Of a stretch of 32,412 nt of DNA, positions 18,005-25,211 are shown piece after piece. The position numbers and the translations under genes are program-made. The stretch comes from a virus. Each line of letters begins with the position of its first letter. The first letter of the stretch is position 1. Location: IMG/VR virus record IMGVR_UViG_3300008111_000183, positions 1 to 32,412 of that record; one strand, 5' to 3'. Under the pieces are notes generated by a model. The model was given only the letters and a program-made list of their open reading frames with translations, did not search any database and was not told the origin of the DNA.

Positions 18005-19369
18005 TTACTCTTCCTCTTTTACAGGAAGTAAGTCTGCATCTAGGCTTTCTTCACCTAGAGATGCTAGAAGAGCTGCTCTCTTAAATGGATCTTCTCCATT
18101 ACGGACTGCACGAAGCCATGATGCACGAATTGCGTGTTCTGCTTCATACCCAAGACTTGAATACTCTGTTAGAGCAAGAATTGCATCTTCAGGATTTGGA
18201 TAATCTTCTGGATTACCTATACCAGCTTCTAATTCTTGCTGATAGCTCCATTGCTCTGCTAGCTCTGCGAGTTCTTGCTCTGATTGGATGTTGTTTCCGA
18301 GCTTTTCACCTTCGAGAACTCCGACATCAACGACGCCATCTGGAATAACCGCGAAACGACACTTACCTTCGTCTTCGACTTCCATGTCGATGATTCTGCA
18401 CGAGCCGTTACCCATGTATAAAACACATGAAGAACACTTGACTCCGATTCCTTTGACATCATTTTCTGCTGGTGGTGTATATCCTGCCCAGATTCCTGTG
18501 GCATCTTCATTGAACTTTCCATATTTGTCCGCAATCTCGATCAGCGCTTCTGCTAGATCGCTTTCTTCTGGAACTAAGCCAGCTGCAGCGGTCACAGAGT
18601 TTGATTTCTTTGTTGAACGAGGATGTCCTGATGGAAGTAAGTCGTTATCAGTTACATACGCTGAGTTTGATGGCTTTCCAGATTTAAGAAGACGCAAGAA
18701 TGCATTAACTCGACCCATTGCCCATTGATTGCGAGTCATTCCTGGTCTGTGAGAAACGGAATACGCTCCTGCACCACGACGATATACAGCTTTTAGCATT
18801 CCTAGAGTTGCACGACGGCCCTTTGATGCTTTTTTGTTGTGTGTCTCTACTTTTTCACGAAGTGACTTTTCTACTGATGCTGAAAAATTAATTTTGCGGG
18901 ATCCAGATGCAGAACCTTTTTTATTTTTGCTTGATCCCTTGATGCGATCTTTCTTTGGAGCTGGAGTTTGGGAAATAGTACGCTTTTTCTTTGCTGCAGC
19001 TGTTACAGGACCGCCAGCAACCCAAGCGCGGCAAGTACGAGCACTAGCGCACTTAAAATCAAAGGCTTCGCAGTATCCAAGCTCACCAGCTGCATCAATT
19101 GAATCAAACTCGTCTGCGTTATCTGTTAAACCACTCTCGATACAAGAAAGCATTTCTGGTGTTTGAATAAACACAGCACAGTTTCCACAAGTTTGCTTCT
19201 TAGCAGTTTCGGAATCAACACCCCACTCAGAACCAAGTGCAGTCCAATATTCTTCATTTGGTTCTGCAGGATTTAATGGTCCATACATTGCTGTATCGAT
19301 TGCGTTCTTGCGATTTTTAAGATTTAGTGCAATGTCTTGTGTTGCTGGAGGGCAAGTTTCTTCAGCCAT
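18005..19369 (-). CDS. Head-associated protein with two Cys clusters and a basic module between two cleavage-like motifs
   Basis: 454 aa. Residues ~60-118 hold a cysteine cluster (CGNCAVF, MLSCIESG, GYCEAFDFKC, RTCRAWVAGG) like the metal- or Fe-S-binding modules encoded next to portal genes in many phages. PVTAAA (T at 123) follows. The next ~135 residues are Lys/Arg-rich and include YRRGAGAYSVSHRPGMTRNQ and MGRVNAFLRLL, a recurrent phage module, ending in DLLPSGHPRST and SVTAAAG (T at 260). A second Cys cluster follows (KCSSCVLYMGNGSCRI, EGKCRFAVIPDGVV). The last 100 residues are acidic helix. The two TAAA motifs would free the basic middle part as a ~137-aa peptide. The ATG abuts the portal stop (TAAATG), with GAGGAGG inside the portal end. 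Confidence 0.75.
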   Translation of the reverse strand: MAEETCPPATQDIALNLKNRKNAIDTAMYGPLNPAEPNEEYWTALGSEWGVDSETAKKQTCGNCAVFIQTPEMLSCIESGLTDNADEFDSIDAAGELGYCEAFDFKCASARTCRAWVAGGPVTAAAKKKRTISQTPAPKKDRIKGSSKNKKGSASGSRKINFSASVEKSLREKVETHNKKASKGRRATLGMLKAVYRRGAGAYSVSHRPGMTRNQWAMGRVNAFLRLLKSGKPSNSAYVTDNDLLPSGHPRSTKKSNSVTAAAGLVPEESDLAEALIEIADKYGKFNEDATGIWAGYTPPAENDVKGIGVKCSSCVLYMGNGSCRIIDMEVEDEGKCRFAVIPDGVVDVGVLEGEKLGNNIQSEQELAELAEQWSYQQELEAGIGNPEDYPNPEDAILALTEYSSLGYEAEHAIRASWLRAVRNGEDPFKRAALLASLGEESLDADLLPVKEEE

Positions 19370-21106
19370 TTATTGCTGAGCCTCCTCTGTTGGTGTTTCT
19401 GAAGCAATACCTGCTTCCTCAGCGCCTTGAGCTGCTTGCTGAAGTGCTTGTTCTACTTCTGGAGGTAGTGGAGCAACTGAAGCTGCTTGCTGTGCACCAC
19501 GGATCTTGTTAATCACCTCTGGTGCAATAGCTCCGAGCATTGCTTCTGTAAATTCTGGTGTGATAGCGCCCTTTTCTTGTAGAAGTCGAACTGCAACTTC
19601 TGTTGGAGTAGGTGCATCTTGATCTGAGAAGCCATGAGCACGACGCCATGTATCTGCAGAGACTGCCATGCGGTCATATCCTGCATCTGCATCTGCTGCA
19701 CGGTCATTGCGAGTTGCAATTGCTGATGGGTCATACCAAACAACAATGCGATTTACTTGTGACTCTTCGAAACCTGTTGCAATAAGATACGGACGAAGAT
19801 AAACAACAGTCAAAGCATCTGCAATGAGCAACATAAGAGGCTCGATGTGTGCCTTATATAGAGATTCGTCAATTTGGAGAGCGTTCGAGTACTTGACATT
19901 GGCAAGACCAGTGACTACATCCTTTGGTACATCAAGACCCTGAAGGATTCTTTCTAGAACACGATCTGCACGCTGAGCCAATGCAGGATCAAATGAACGC
20001 TCAAACTTAAATTGCTTGATACGATCACCAAGCTCTGCTGGACCGCGAATAATAAGTGGAACAACTGCTGATGCTGACTCCTCATCACGAATTGGAGTAG
20101 TCATCGCATCCATTAGTTGTTCTTCGAATTCATCTTCCGCTTCCTCAGCAGTAAATCCTGCGCCGATACCATCCTCAGAATCGTAGGGGTAGTCTGCATC
20201 GCCTTGCGACGCGACGGAAAGACCATCAGGTAGATAAAGCGCACCAGCATTGAGACGAGAGCGAGCAGTCGCACGGAATGTCCTATTCAGTAGAAGGAGT
20301 TCGGCGCAGAGATCTAGCAAACCACGAAGTGAAGAGTCTGCTTCATCTGAAAAGCGTGGGTGTGAACGCCAGATGCGTCCGATAAATGCATTCTTACCTA
20401 ATTTTGTATTTGCAGTAGCGCCTTGTGAAGAAGTTGCTTGTTCACGGCGGCCAATAACATTAAATCCGCCACGAACATCTGCAGTTACTTCATCAACAGA
20501 ACGAATATCCCAAGACTCAGGAAGGTTATTTCCTGGGCGAGCTGGCATTTGAACCAAGTAACATTCTCCTGCGACAGCCAAGTTAAGTGCTGCATCTTTA
20601 AGAAGTCCTGCTTGTCCACCATATGCTGAGTTTAATCTTTCTAAAGCACGCTCTGCTGCATTTGCAAGTCTTTGATCAACTATAGCTGAGTTTCTAACAG
20701 ATGTTGGTTGCTCAGATGGATCATCAATGGCTGCTGCATAAATACGAATGCGTGAAACAACAGAAGCAACTAAGTTAAATGCGTATTTGATTTCACCGAT
20801 TGCATCGTAGTATTCCCAAGCTTCGGCTTGCCATGCTGACGAACCTGCAGCACGACGAATTCTAAATTGTTCGAATTCACCTTTGTCATTTATTTTTATC
20901 TGTGCTGCTGCAGCTGTAAGAGATCTAGGTGCAGAGTAAGAAACTGATTTAGCTGTGTTAGTAAAAACGGAAGTAATGCCTGAATTAGATGGCTGAACTT
21001 GAACTACTTGTGTAGAACGAGAAAAAGTTGATTTAGTTCTTTTGCTTTTTGGTGTTTGAGGTTGAGGAGATGACTGTTCTGGGGTGTTGTTAGTGAATAT
21101 ACCCAT
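19370..21106 (-). CDS. Portal protein
   Basis: 578 aa. The central region (AWEYYDAIGEIKYAFNLVASVVSRIRIY, with ALNLAVAGECYLVQMP, the IWRSHPRFSDEADSSLRG segment, and VPKDVVTGLANVKYSNALQIDESLYKAHIEPLM further on) has the layout of actinophage portal proteins: dodecameric DNA channel at the unique vertex. The first ~60 residues are Ser/Thr/Gln-rich and disordered, then SLTAAAAQIKINDKGEF begins the folded part. The TAAA motif (T at residue 64) matches the sites in other head proteins, so the amino-terminal arm may be removed by the prohead protease. The C-terminus is Glu/Ala-rich. ATG at 21106 has AAGGAG upstream. No terminase gene lies next to it in this window, which is unusual. Confidence 0.88.
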   Translation of the reverse strand: MGIFTNNTPEQSSPQPQTPKSKRTKSTFSRSTQVVQVQPSNSGITSVFTNTAKSVSYSAPRSLTAAAAQIKINDKGEFEQFRIRRAAGSSAWQAEAWEYYDAIGEIKYAFNLVASVVSRIRIYAAAIDDPSEQPTSVRNSAIVDQRLANAAERALERLNSAYGGQAGLLKDAALNLAVAGECYLVQMPARPGNNLPESWDIRSVDEVTADVRGGFNVIGRREQATSSQGATANTKLGKNAFIGRIWRSHPRFSDEADSSLRGLLDLCAELLLLNRTFRATARSRLNAGALYLPDGLSVASQGDADYPYDSEDGIGAGFTAEEAEDEFEEQLMDAMTTPIRDEESASAVVPLIIRGPAELGDRIKQFKFERSFDPALAQRADRVLERILQGLDVPKDVVTGLANVKYSNALQIDESLYKAHIEPLMLLIADALTVVYLRPYLIATGFEESQVNRIVVWYDPSAIATRNDRAADADAGYDRMAVSADTWRRAHGFSDQDAPTPTEVAVRLLQEKGAITPEFTEAMLGAIAPEVINKIRGAQQAASVAPLPPEVEQALQQAAQGAEEAGIASETPTEEAQQ

Positions 21107-21143
21107 GAGAACTCCTTGTCATCTTCCAACGGAGCATGAAGTC

Positions 21144-21440
21144 TTACTTATCTTCATACGCAGTCAACAAACCAGCTACAGCTGATACAGCATAAATTAT
21201 AGCAATGATAGAGGTTACTGATGGAATGATTAGGAAGGCTCCAACGAATGCCGCAGCAATCCAAAAGCTGAAGCACCACTCACAAGTGGAGAGGTAGCCA
21301 AGATATGAAGACTCTGGTGGAAACTTCTTCCAAAAGGCGTTTCTTAAAGACCCAGTAATCATGTCCCTAGTGAAGAGACGAGTAACTCTATAGGTTGCAA
21401 GACCTAAAATTACAAACTGTAAAAGTGTTATATCTTTCAT
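21144..21440 (-). CDS. DUF1360-like small membrane protein
   Basis: 98 aa with LGLATYRVTRLFTRDMITGSLR at the start, then a short loop, LGYLSTCEWCFSFWIAAAFVGAFL and a second hydrophobic segment SVTSIIAIIYAVSAVAGLL. The pattern (LATYRLTRL, acidic D-x-I, R, then CxWC followed by membrane helices) is that of the DUF1360 family found in many actinophages and Gram-positive hosts, of unknown role. Two to three membrane spans are likely. ATG at 21440 overlaps the stop of the preceding gene (ATGA). A 37-base gap separates it from the portal gene. Confidence 0.75.
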   Translation of the reverse strand: MKDITLLQFVILGLATYRVTRLFTRDMITGSLRNAFWKKFPPESSYLGYLSTCEWCFSFWIAAAFVGAFLIIPSVTSIIAIIYAVSAVAGLLTAYEDK

Positions 21441-21805
21441 TCTGTTGGATCCTGACTCGAGTAGACAGAACTATTCTGCCCGTAAGGATTCCAACCTCTA
21501 AGACGCGACCCACAGCCGCAGCTGGAATCTTTTTTGAAGGCTATAACCTTGCCAGAGTCTGTTAAAACTGCTTGGTTCTTATCTTCAACATGTCTATATA
21601 GGTATTTTTCCTTAAAAACTAGTTTAGGCCCTTCTGGGGTGTCCTGTGCTATCAAAATGATATCTCCTAAAAGGACAACGCGGACTCTATCAACCTTGCG
21701 AGTTCCTTCAGGGCAGGGACCAGGGATTTTTAACTCGTCAAGACCTATGGAGTTTGGTGGGGCAAGCCAAACTACTGCTGGAAAAACATCTGAAACTGCT
21801 CTCAA
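21437..21805 (-). CDS. Hypothetical protein (about 122 aa)
   Basis: Beta-rich small protein (AVVWLAPPNSIGLDELKIPG, RVVLLGDIILIAQDTPEG, KLVFKEKYLYRHVEDKN) ending in a Cys-containing tail SSCGCGSRLRGWNPYGQ. Two TTG codons could start it. I prefer 21805 because it forms a TTGA overlap with the upstream stop and has GAAGAGGA at the right distance. TTG at 21856 lacks a ribosome site and would overlap the upstream gene by 55 bases. No family recognised; its place between the HTH protein and the portal suggests a packaging or head accessory role. Confidence 0.65.
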   Translation of the reverse strand: MRAVSDVFPAVVWLAPPNSIGLDELKIPGPCPEGTRKVDRVRVVLLGDIILIAQDTPEGPKLVFKEKYLYRHVEDKNQAVLTDSGKVIAFKKDSSCGCGSRLRGWNPYGQNSSVYSSQDPTE

Positions 21806-22149
21806 GACTTTAAATCCTCTTCTATGAATTCTTCTGGAACATAAAAATCGATCCAACCAAGAGTAACAGTAGCTAGAGGCAAGTCCAGCAACACTGGAGT
21901 ATTCCTAGAAGTATTTTCTATCTCTACAAAGAACTCTTCGGAGCTTTTAACTTGCTTAGCTGCTTTAAAAGCAGTGCTTTTAGTAAGACTCTTAAGTGGA
22001 AAAGCCATTGGATAGCGAGAGTTAGGGCTAGTCATAGTCTCAAGCTGGCGCGACTGAGGGCGCTTGGTCTTCTTAGGGTTCTTCCAAACAATTACAGCAA
22101 GATCTTTCTCGCTATAAGTACCGTTCTTTGTCTTATAGCTTCTAATCAC
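21802..22149 (-). CDS. Hypothetical basic protein (115 aa)
   Basis: 115 aa, basic in the first half (YKTKNGTYSEKDLAVIVWKN, PKKTKRPQSRQLETM) and more acidic towards the end (WIDFYVPEEFIEEDLKS). The GTG start at 22149 overlaps the stop of the HTH gene (GTGA), and its own stop overlaps the next start. Not recognised. Coupling to the HTH protein suggests that the two act together. Confidence 0.65.
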   Translation of the reverse strand: MIRSYKTKNGTYSEKDLAVIVWKNPKKTKRPQSRQLETMTSPNSRYPMAFPLKSLTKSTAFKAAKQVKSSEEFFVEIENTSRNTPVLLDLPLATVTLGWIDFYVPEEFIEEDLKS

Positions 22150-22643
22150 TGGCTTAGGCGCCTTGCCATAGCACGGTAGGTAACTCCTGCAGCCTCTGCT
22201 ATAGCGGCTGTAGGGACTCCACGAGCTCTTAACTGCTGAGCTAAGTAGGTCAACTCACGATTGGCTTGAGCAAGAGGGCTATCTTCCCTTGTCTTAGCTC
22301 TGTAGCGCTTAGAGAGCTCAGACAACTCCCTGAGACGAGGTCTTATCTCGGGAGGGACGCCCGGAGAAATGGATCTAAGGCGAGGGGCATTTCTAGTAGG
22401 CACGGAAGTCGTCAAAGACTTTGGTGCAGGAGATGGGATAGGTCGAGAGAGCTTTAGATCTTGTGCTCGCTTAACCCAGAAGTGGATGGTGGTCTTGGGG
22501 CGAGGGGGAGAGAAAGACGCTCCAATAACTGCAAGAGACCAGCCAGCTTTCCAAAGAGAACGGAGGCGAGACTCCATCTCAACCCTAGTGAGGGTGGAGA
22601 GATAGTGCATCTCGTCTACAGGAAGCTTTGGTTGATTGGCCAT
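22146..22643 (-). CDS. Double helix-turn-helix protein, candidate small terminase-like DNA-binding protein
   Basis: 165 aa with two HTH-like parts joined by a Pro/Ser/Arg linker. The N-terminal part, RVEMESRLRSLWKAGWSLAVIGASF followed by SPPRPKTTIHFWVKRA, resembles resolvase-type HTH. The C-terminal part, LAQQLRARGVPTAAIAEAAG followed by VTYRAMARRL, is a second one. First gene of the head operon. Double-HTH proteins in this position are sometimes small terminase subunits, but no large subunit is present here, so the function could equally be regulatory. ATG at 22643 has no Shine-Dalgarno; a TACAAT box 7 bases upstream suggests a leaderless transcript. Confidence 0.65.
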   Translation of the reverse strand: MANQPKLPVDEMHYLSTLTRVEMESRLRSLWKAGWSLAVIGASFSPPRPKTTIHFWVKRAQDLKLSRPIPSPAPKSLTTSVPTRNAPRLRSISPGVPPEIRPRLRELSELSKRYRAKTREDSPLAQANRELTYLAQQLRARGVPTAAIAEAAGVTYRAMARRLSQ

Positions 22644-22650
22644 GAAAGTA

Positions 22651-22679
22651 ATTGTACGGGAGTCTAAAGAAGGTGAATT
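22651..22679 (-). promoter_or_regulatory. Candidate promoter for the head operon (leaderless)
   Basis: On the minus strand TACAAT (22656-22651) sits seven bases before the ATG at 22643, so transcription would start at or next to the A of the start codon. There is no ribosome-binding site, as expected for a leaderless message, which are common in Actinobacteria. The -35 region (ATTCAC or AATTCA) is poor. Plausible but weak; a phage activator could be needed. Confidence 0.35.
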
Positions 22680-22691
22680 TAAAGAAGGGCT

Positions 22692-22820
22692 CTAAAGCTT
22701 GTACGACAGAGACGAAAATATGAACCTTTCCATATTTTGATTTTGACCCCGGAGAAGACAGGGGGTGTTTTTTGGACTTTTTGAAATCGTTCCGGGGTAT
22801 TTTTTCATGCGGTTCCGCAT
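22692..22820 (-). CDS. Possible small basic protein (42 aa)
   Basis: Frame starting at ATG 22820 (MRNRMKKYPGTISKSPKN...) and ending 48 bases before the HTH gene. Its only support is the GGGGGGTAAAAAAT leader directly before the ATG, which matches the repeated start element of the right arm, though without the TATATA part. The composition is odd, and a longer alternative frame from 22836 overlaps the HTH gene. Could be non-coding. Confidence 0.25.
   Translation of the reverse strand: MRNRMKKYPGTISKSPKNTPCLLRGQNQNMERFIFSSLSYKL
22746..22798. repeat. Inverted repeat ACCCCGGA / TCCGGGGT
   Basis: Perfect 8-bp arms at 22746-22753 and 22791-22798, 37 bases apart, followed on the plus strand by ATTTTTT. 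Could form a large hairpin or be a bound inverted site upstream of the head operon. A terminator role is possible but the loop is too long to be convincing. Confidence 0.35.
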
Positions 22821-22885
22821 ATTTTTTACCCCCCATTTTTGACTAAAAAATATCCAATAACCTGCCTATACATGCCTATGATCTA

Positions 22886-22922
22886 TTTATTATTTATTTT
22901 TCTTTACATAATAAATAATAAA
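22886..22922. repeat. Perfect 13-bp AT-only inverted repeat
   Basis: TTTATTATTTATT (22886-22898) and AATAAATAATAAA (22910-22922), an exact 13-bp inverted repeat with an 11-base spacer. It contains only A and T, so it is a poor terminator but a good unwinding or binding element. Confidence 0.7.
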
Positions 22923-23056
22923 AATCTTTTTTGATTACAAAAAATTTTTCTAACAAAAATATTTTTACAAATAAAAAAGTTTTCTAATAGAAGTTACTTA
23001 TATAGAACTATCAAGTTCTAATCTAGACTTATAAAGAAGATCATCAAACTAACTTG

Positions 23057-23100
23057 TTACTTCCAAGTAAGTTACTCATAAGCTTTATCAAGTAACTTAC
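23057..23100. repeat. Nested palindromes around AGTAACTTAC
   Basis: TTACTT-CC-AAGTAA (23057-23070) is a palindrome. GTAAGTTACT (23067-23076) and AGTAACTTAC (23091-23100) form a perfect 10-bp inverted repeat whose spacer contains the dyad ATAAGCTTTAT. Three overlapping copies of the same half-site suggest a multimeric protein-binding site. Confidence 0.6.
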
Positions 23101-23178
23101 AAACCAAGCATAGGAAAAATCTAGGACAAGCAATCATGTCTATGTTTTGATATGCCTACAAAAAATCTATGACATGTC

Positions 23179-23208
23179 TTGCGAAAGTGCAGACAAGTAT
23201 TATATGCT
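23179..23208 (+). promoter_or_regulatory. Promoter of the spacer-box family (gene at 23254)
   Basis: TTGCGA (23179-23184), 18-base spacer containing GTGCAGACAAGTA, then TATGCT (23203-23208). A variant of the repeated promoter described in the findings. The leader contains ACTAACTAGGGAGAAGCAA before the ATG. Confidence 0.6.
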
Positions 23209-23253
23209 TTCCCTGTTGGTCAAACGATCAACTAACTAACTAGGGAGAAGCAA

Positions 23254-23514
23254 ATGAAAACTTATGGAGTAGCGATTACTGCAGGTGGAACTACTTACTA
23301 CTTCCACATTGAGACAACCGTAAAGGTGAAAGAACTAATTGAAGGTTCAACAGATATCACCGCATTAGTTGTTACAGAAGAAACATACATTGGAACTACT
23401 AAAGAGTTCCGCACCTTGTCTGATTCTGAGATCTTGTGGAATATCATCATGCCAAACACCGCAAGAACTTTAGAAGAGAAAGCATTGCCAAGACTGTTAC
23501 AGGTTGCCTCCTAA
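23254..23514 (+). CDS. Hypothetical early protein (86 aa)
   Basis: 86 aa, beta-rich start (YGVAITAGGTTYYFHIETTVKV) and helical end (LEEKALPRLLQVAS). Own promoter, an ACTAGGGAGAA leader box and a hairpin terminator make it a complete single-gene unit. One of only three plus-strand genes in the window. Function unknown. The AITAGG string is probably a coincidence, because this is not a head gene. Confidence 0.8.
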   Translation: MKTYGVAITAGGTTYYFHIETTVKVKELIEGSTDITALVVTEETYIGTTKEFRTLSDSEILWNIIMPNTARTLEEKALPRLLQVAS

Positions 23515-23530
23515 CCCCTAACGGCAAAGA

Positions 23531-23556
23531 ACCCCCTAGAGATAGGGGGTTTTTTG
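23531..23556 (+). terminator. Intrinsic terminator
   Basis: CCCCCT-AGAGAT-AGGGGG hairpin followed by six T, 17 bases after the 86-aa gene. Confidence 0.9.
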
Positions 23557-23582
23557 TTACCTAAAACACACGGCACTAAGAC

Positions 23583-23612
23583 TTGCAAAAGTGCAGGGAA
23601 GTAGGTTACTAT
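23583..23612 (+). promoter_or_regulatory. Promoter of the spacer-box family (gene at 23663)
   Basis: TTGCAA (23583-23588), an 18-base spacer with GTGCAGGGAAGTAGG, then TACTAT (23607-23612). An ACTAGGGAGAAAAC leader box precedes the ATG. Confidence 0.7.
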
Positions 23613-23662
23613 TTTCTTAGCGGTAAACAACCAAACAAAAACCGCACTAGGGAGAAAACAAA

Positions 23663-23989
23663 ATGGAAATCACAATCACAATAGACGAAAAAGAATTATG
23701 GTCTTCAGTGTTTGGTTCTGCTTTTGAAAGTTTCGGAACCCACTGGGAAGAAGTTGAATACTTGGACGGCACTGATTGGGACAAGATCGGCAAGGTTCGT
23801 TTAGTTGCTATTGACGAAGTAACTGAAGAAAGAACTGAAAAGATTATTGGAATTGAAGAACTAGGCAAGGCTCTTCCTATTGCTAATAATCAAGTAAGCA
23901 TGGATCTATTTGACTTCGACAACTATGACGCTATTTGCGGTGATGCAGTTCTTCAAGTTGCGGTGCTAGGTGAGGTTGTATACGGATAA
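23663..23989 (+). CDS. Hypothetical acidic early protein (108 aa)
   Basis: 108 aa and strongly acidic (TIDEKELWSSVFGSAFESFG, HWEEVEYLDGTDWDKIG, SMDLFDFDNYDAICGDAV). Complete single-gene unit with promoter, ACTAGGGA leader box and bidirectional terminator. No family is recognised. Small acidic early proteins are sometimes inhibitors of host or defence proteins, but nothing here proves that. Confidence 0.8.
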   Translation: MEITITIDEKELWSSVFGSAFESFGTHWEEVEYLDGTDWDKIGKVRLVAIDEVTEERTEKIIGIEELGKALPIANNQVSMDLFDFDNYDAICGDAVLQVAVLGEVVYG

Positions 23990-24001
23990 AGCTTCAAAAA
24001 C

Positions 24002-24036
24002 AAAAAGCCCCCCACCGCAAGGTAGGGGGTTTTTTG
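24002..24036. terminator. Bidirectional terminator
   Basis: CCCCCCACC-GCAA-GGTAGGGGG with T6 on the plus strand and an A-run giving TTTTTG on the minus strand. It lies between convergent genes ending at 23989 and 24047. Confidence 0.9.
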
Positions 24037-24046
24037 TTGCAATGCT

Positions 24047-24448
24047 TTAGTGCTTGACACCTACATTAGTGCCAGCAAATAAATGTGCCAAGACTTCTTC
24101 ATCAAAAGCGCCATTCTCTAAAAGACCTTTTGATTTTCTGTAAGCGTTTATCGCTTCTACTGCTCCACTTCCCAAACGACCAAACTTGTCGTTCATGCAA
24201 GTATCGAAGCCAAGTTCAACTAAACGGAGTTGAACTGTCTTTACACTTTCGGAGTTACCTTCATAAGCACCAACCTTCAAAGCAGACATGAAAACGATCT
24301 TGTCGCCTTCGGTGTTCAACTTCGGGGCTTTGCTTTCTTTCTTTGGCTCTTCCTTCACCATAACTACTGGCTCTGCTACTGGGGCAGGGGCAGAAACTAC
24401 TGGCTCTACTGAACCAAGTAAAGGCTTCAACTCTTCTTGCTCGCTCAT
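24047..24448 (-). CDS. Peptidoglycan-binding-domain protein, probable lysis partner
   Basis: 133 aa. Residues 1-50 form a Pro/Val/Glu/Lys-rich linker. Residues ~62-130 resemble PG_binding_1: SVKTVQLRLVELGFDTCMND, then KFGRLGSGAVEAINAYRKSKG and LENGAFDEEVLAHLF. It has no catalytic motif or signal peptide. Its start overlaps the stop of the transglycosylase gene (TAATG). I infer a two-subunit lytic enzyme: catalytic part upstream, wall-binding part here. Confidence 0.75.
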   Translation of the reverse strand: MSEQEELKPLLGSVEPVVSAPAPVAEPVVMVKEEPKKESKAPKLNTEGDKIVFMSALKVGAYEGNSESVKTVQLRLVELGFDTCMNDKFGRLGSGAVEAINAYRKSKGLLENGAFDEEVLAHLFAGTNVGVKH

Positions 24449-25068
24449 TACTTTACCTCTCCGGGAAACTTAGCCAGCCACTCTTTGAACTTAGCGAAAT
24501 GTTTTCCACTGGTACTAGTATAAGCGTCTTTGCCTATATGCCATGAACTCCAGTTCTCTCCACCATTGCTCATATGGAAAGCAATTTCCACATTAGTTAC
24601 GGGGTTGAATAGGTCTGCGTTATGGTTTAGTTCAAACTTCTCTCTACGATCTTCTCCCAAACTGTTTATCATGTTGATTTGGAAGATTCCGTAGGAATTG
24701 TCTCCAGTTAGGGTATTGCCATTGAAAGCAAGGGGTCTGCCATTACTTTCCTTCTTGGCTATAGCCCAAGCCTCTTTTAGATCTTGACCTTCAAAACCTA
24801 CGACCTGAAGAAGTTCTACCAACTCTTTGTCGGTAAGACTGGTCTTGTTCTCGAAGTAGGAAAGTGGGCGAAGCTTTGGCTTCTTTACTTCCTTCTTCTC
24901 TTCTGCGAGCGCCTGAAGCGCTGTTAGATCTCTAGTTGCCACTTGCTCTGTTGCGACAACCTCTTGTTCTTTCTCTACTGCTACGGCAACTGCTCCTGAA
25001 CTAACTACTATCAGTAAAGATAGAATAGCCAGCACATTCTCTGCTTTTCGCTTTGGAGAATAGTTCAT
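24448..25068 (-). CDS. Secreted or membrane-anchored lytic transglycosylase-like endolysin
   Basis: 206 aa. Residues 1-33 look like a signal or anchor (basic start NYSPKRK, then NVLAILSLLIVVSSGAVAVAV). A Lys/Glu-rich linker follows. Residues ~75-200 have the soluble lytic transglycosylase pattern: helix ending AWAIAKKESNGRPLAFN with catalytic-type Glu107, then DNSYGIFQINM, and later NPVTNVEIAFHMSNGGENWSSW. It would cut cell-wall glycan. A signal sequence implies export by the host rather than release by a holin alone. ATG at 25068 has AAAGGA upstream. The transcript has a long structured leader and a promoter at 25212-25241. Confidence 0.82.
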   Translation of the reverse strand: MNYSPKRKAENVLAILSLLIVVSSGAVAVAVEKEQEVVATEQVATRDLTALQALAEEKKEVKKPKLRPLSYFENKTSLTDKELVELLQVVGFEGQDLKEAWAIAKKESNGRPLAFNGNTLTGDNSYGIFQINMINSLGEDRREKFELNHNADLFNPVTNVEIAFHMSNGGENWSSWHIGKDAYTSTSGKHFAKFKEWLAKFPGEVK

Positions 25069-25099
25069 TCGGTTTTTCCTTTGTTAGGTTACGGGGACA

Positions 25100-25121
25100 G
25101 GGTTAGAGACTTCACTAACCC
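25100..25121 (-). other. Leader hairpin upstream of the transglycosylase gene
   Basis: GGGTTAG ... CTAACCC stem within the ~140-base leader. The leader also contains ACAAGGAGATATACG, a good ribosome site without a start codon behind it. Possible regulation of lysis at RNA level; no riboswitch class recognised. Confidence 0.4.
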
Positions 25122-25211
25122 GACCATCGCCTCTTAGGGGATAGCCTTACTTCAAGTGTCTAATTCGTATATCTCCTTGTGTCACTTGGGTTCTTACTTG
25201 ATTACAACCAT

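Larger units (their letters stand above)
22837..23178. other. AT-rich non-coding hub between divergent gene blocks (candidate origin or control region)
   Basis: About 340 bp with far lower GC than the rest and no credible gene on either strand. It holds two strong dyads (listed separately), several A/T runs such as AAAAAATTTTTC, and direct copies of AAGTAACTTAC-like strings. It lies between the leftward head operon and the first rightward genes. This is the usual setting of a replication origin or a master switch, but no iterated protein-binding sites could be proved by eye. Confidence 0.45.

Noticed and set aside
22585-22836. 83-codon minus-strand frame overlapping the HTH gene
   Set aside because: Overlaps 59 bases of a better-supported gene. 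The shorter 42-aa frame from 22820 has the better leader and is listed with low confidence.
23274-23294. AITAGG in the 86-aa plus-strand protein as a tenth protease site
   Set aside because: Lies in a small early protein with no head role and no module border; short enough to occur by chance. It shows that the motif alone is not sufficient.
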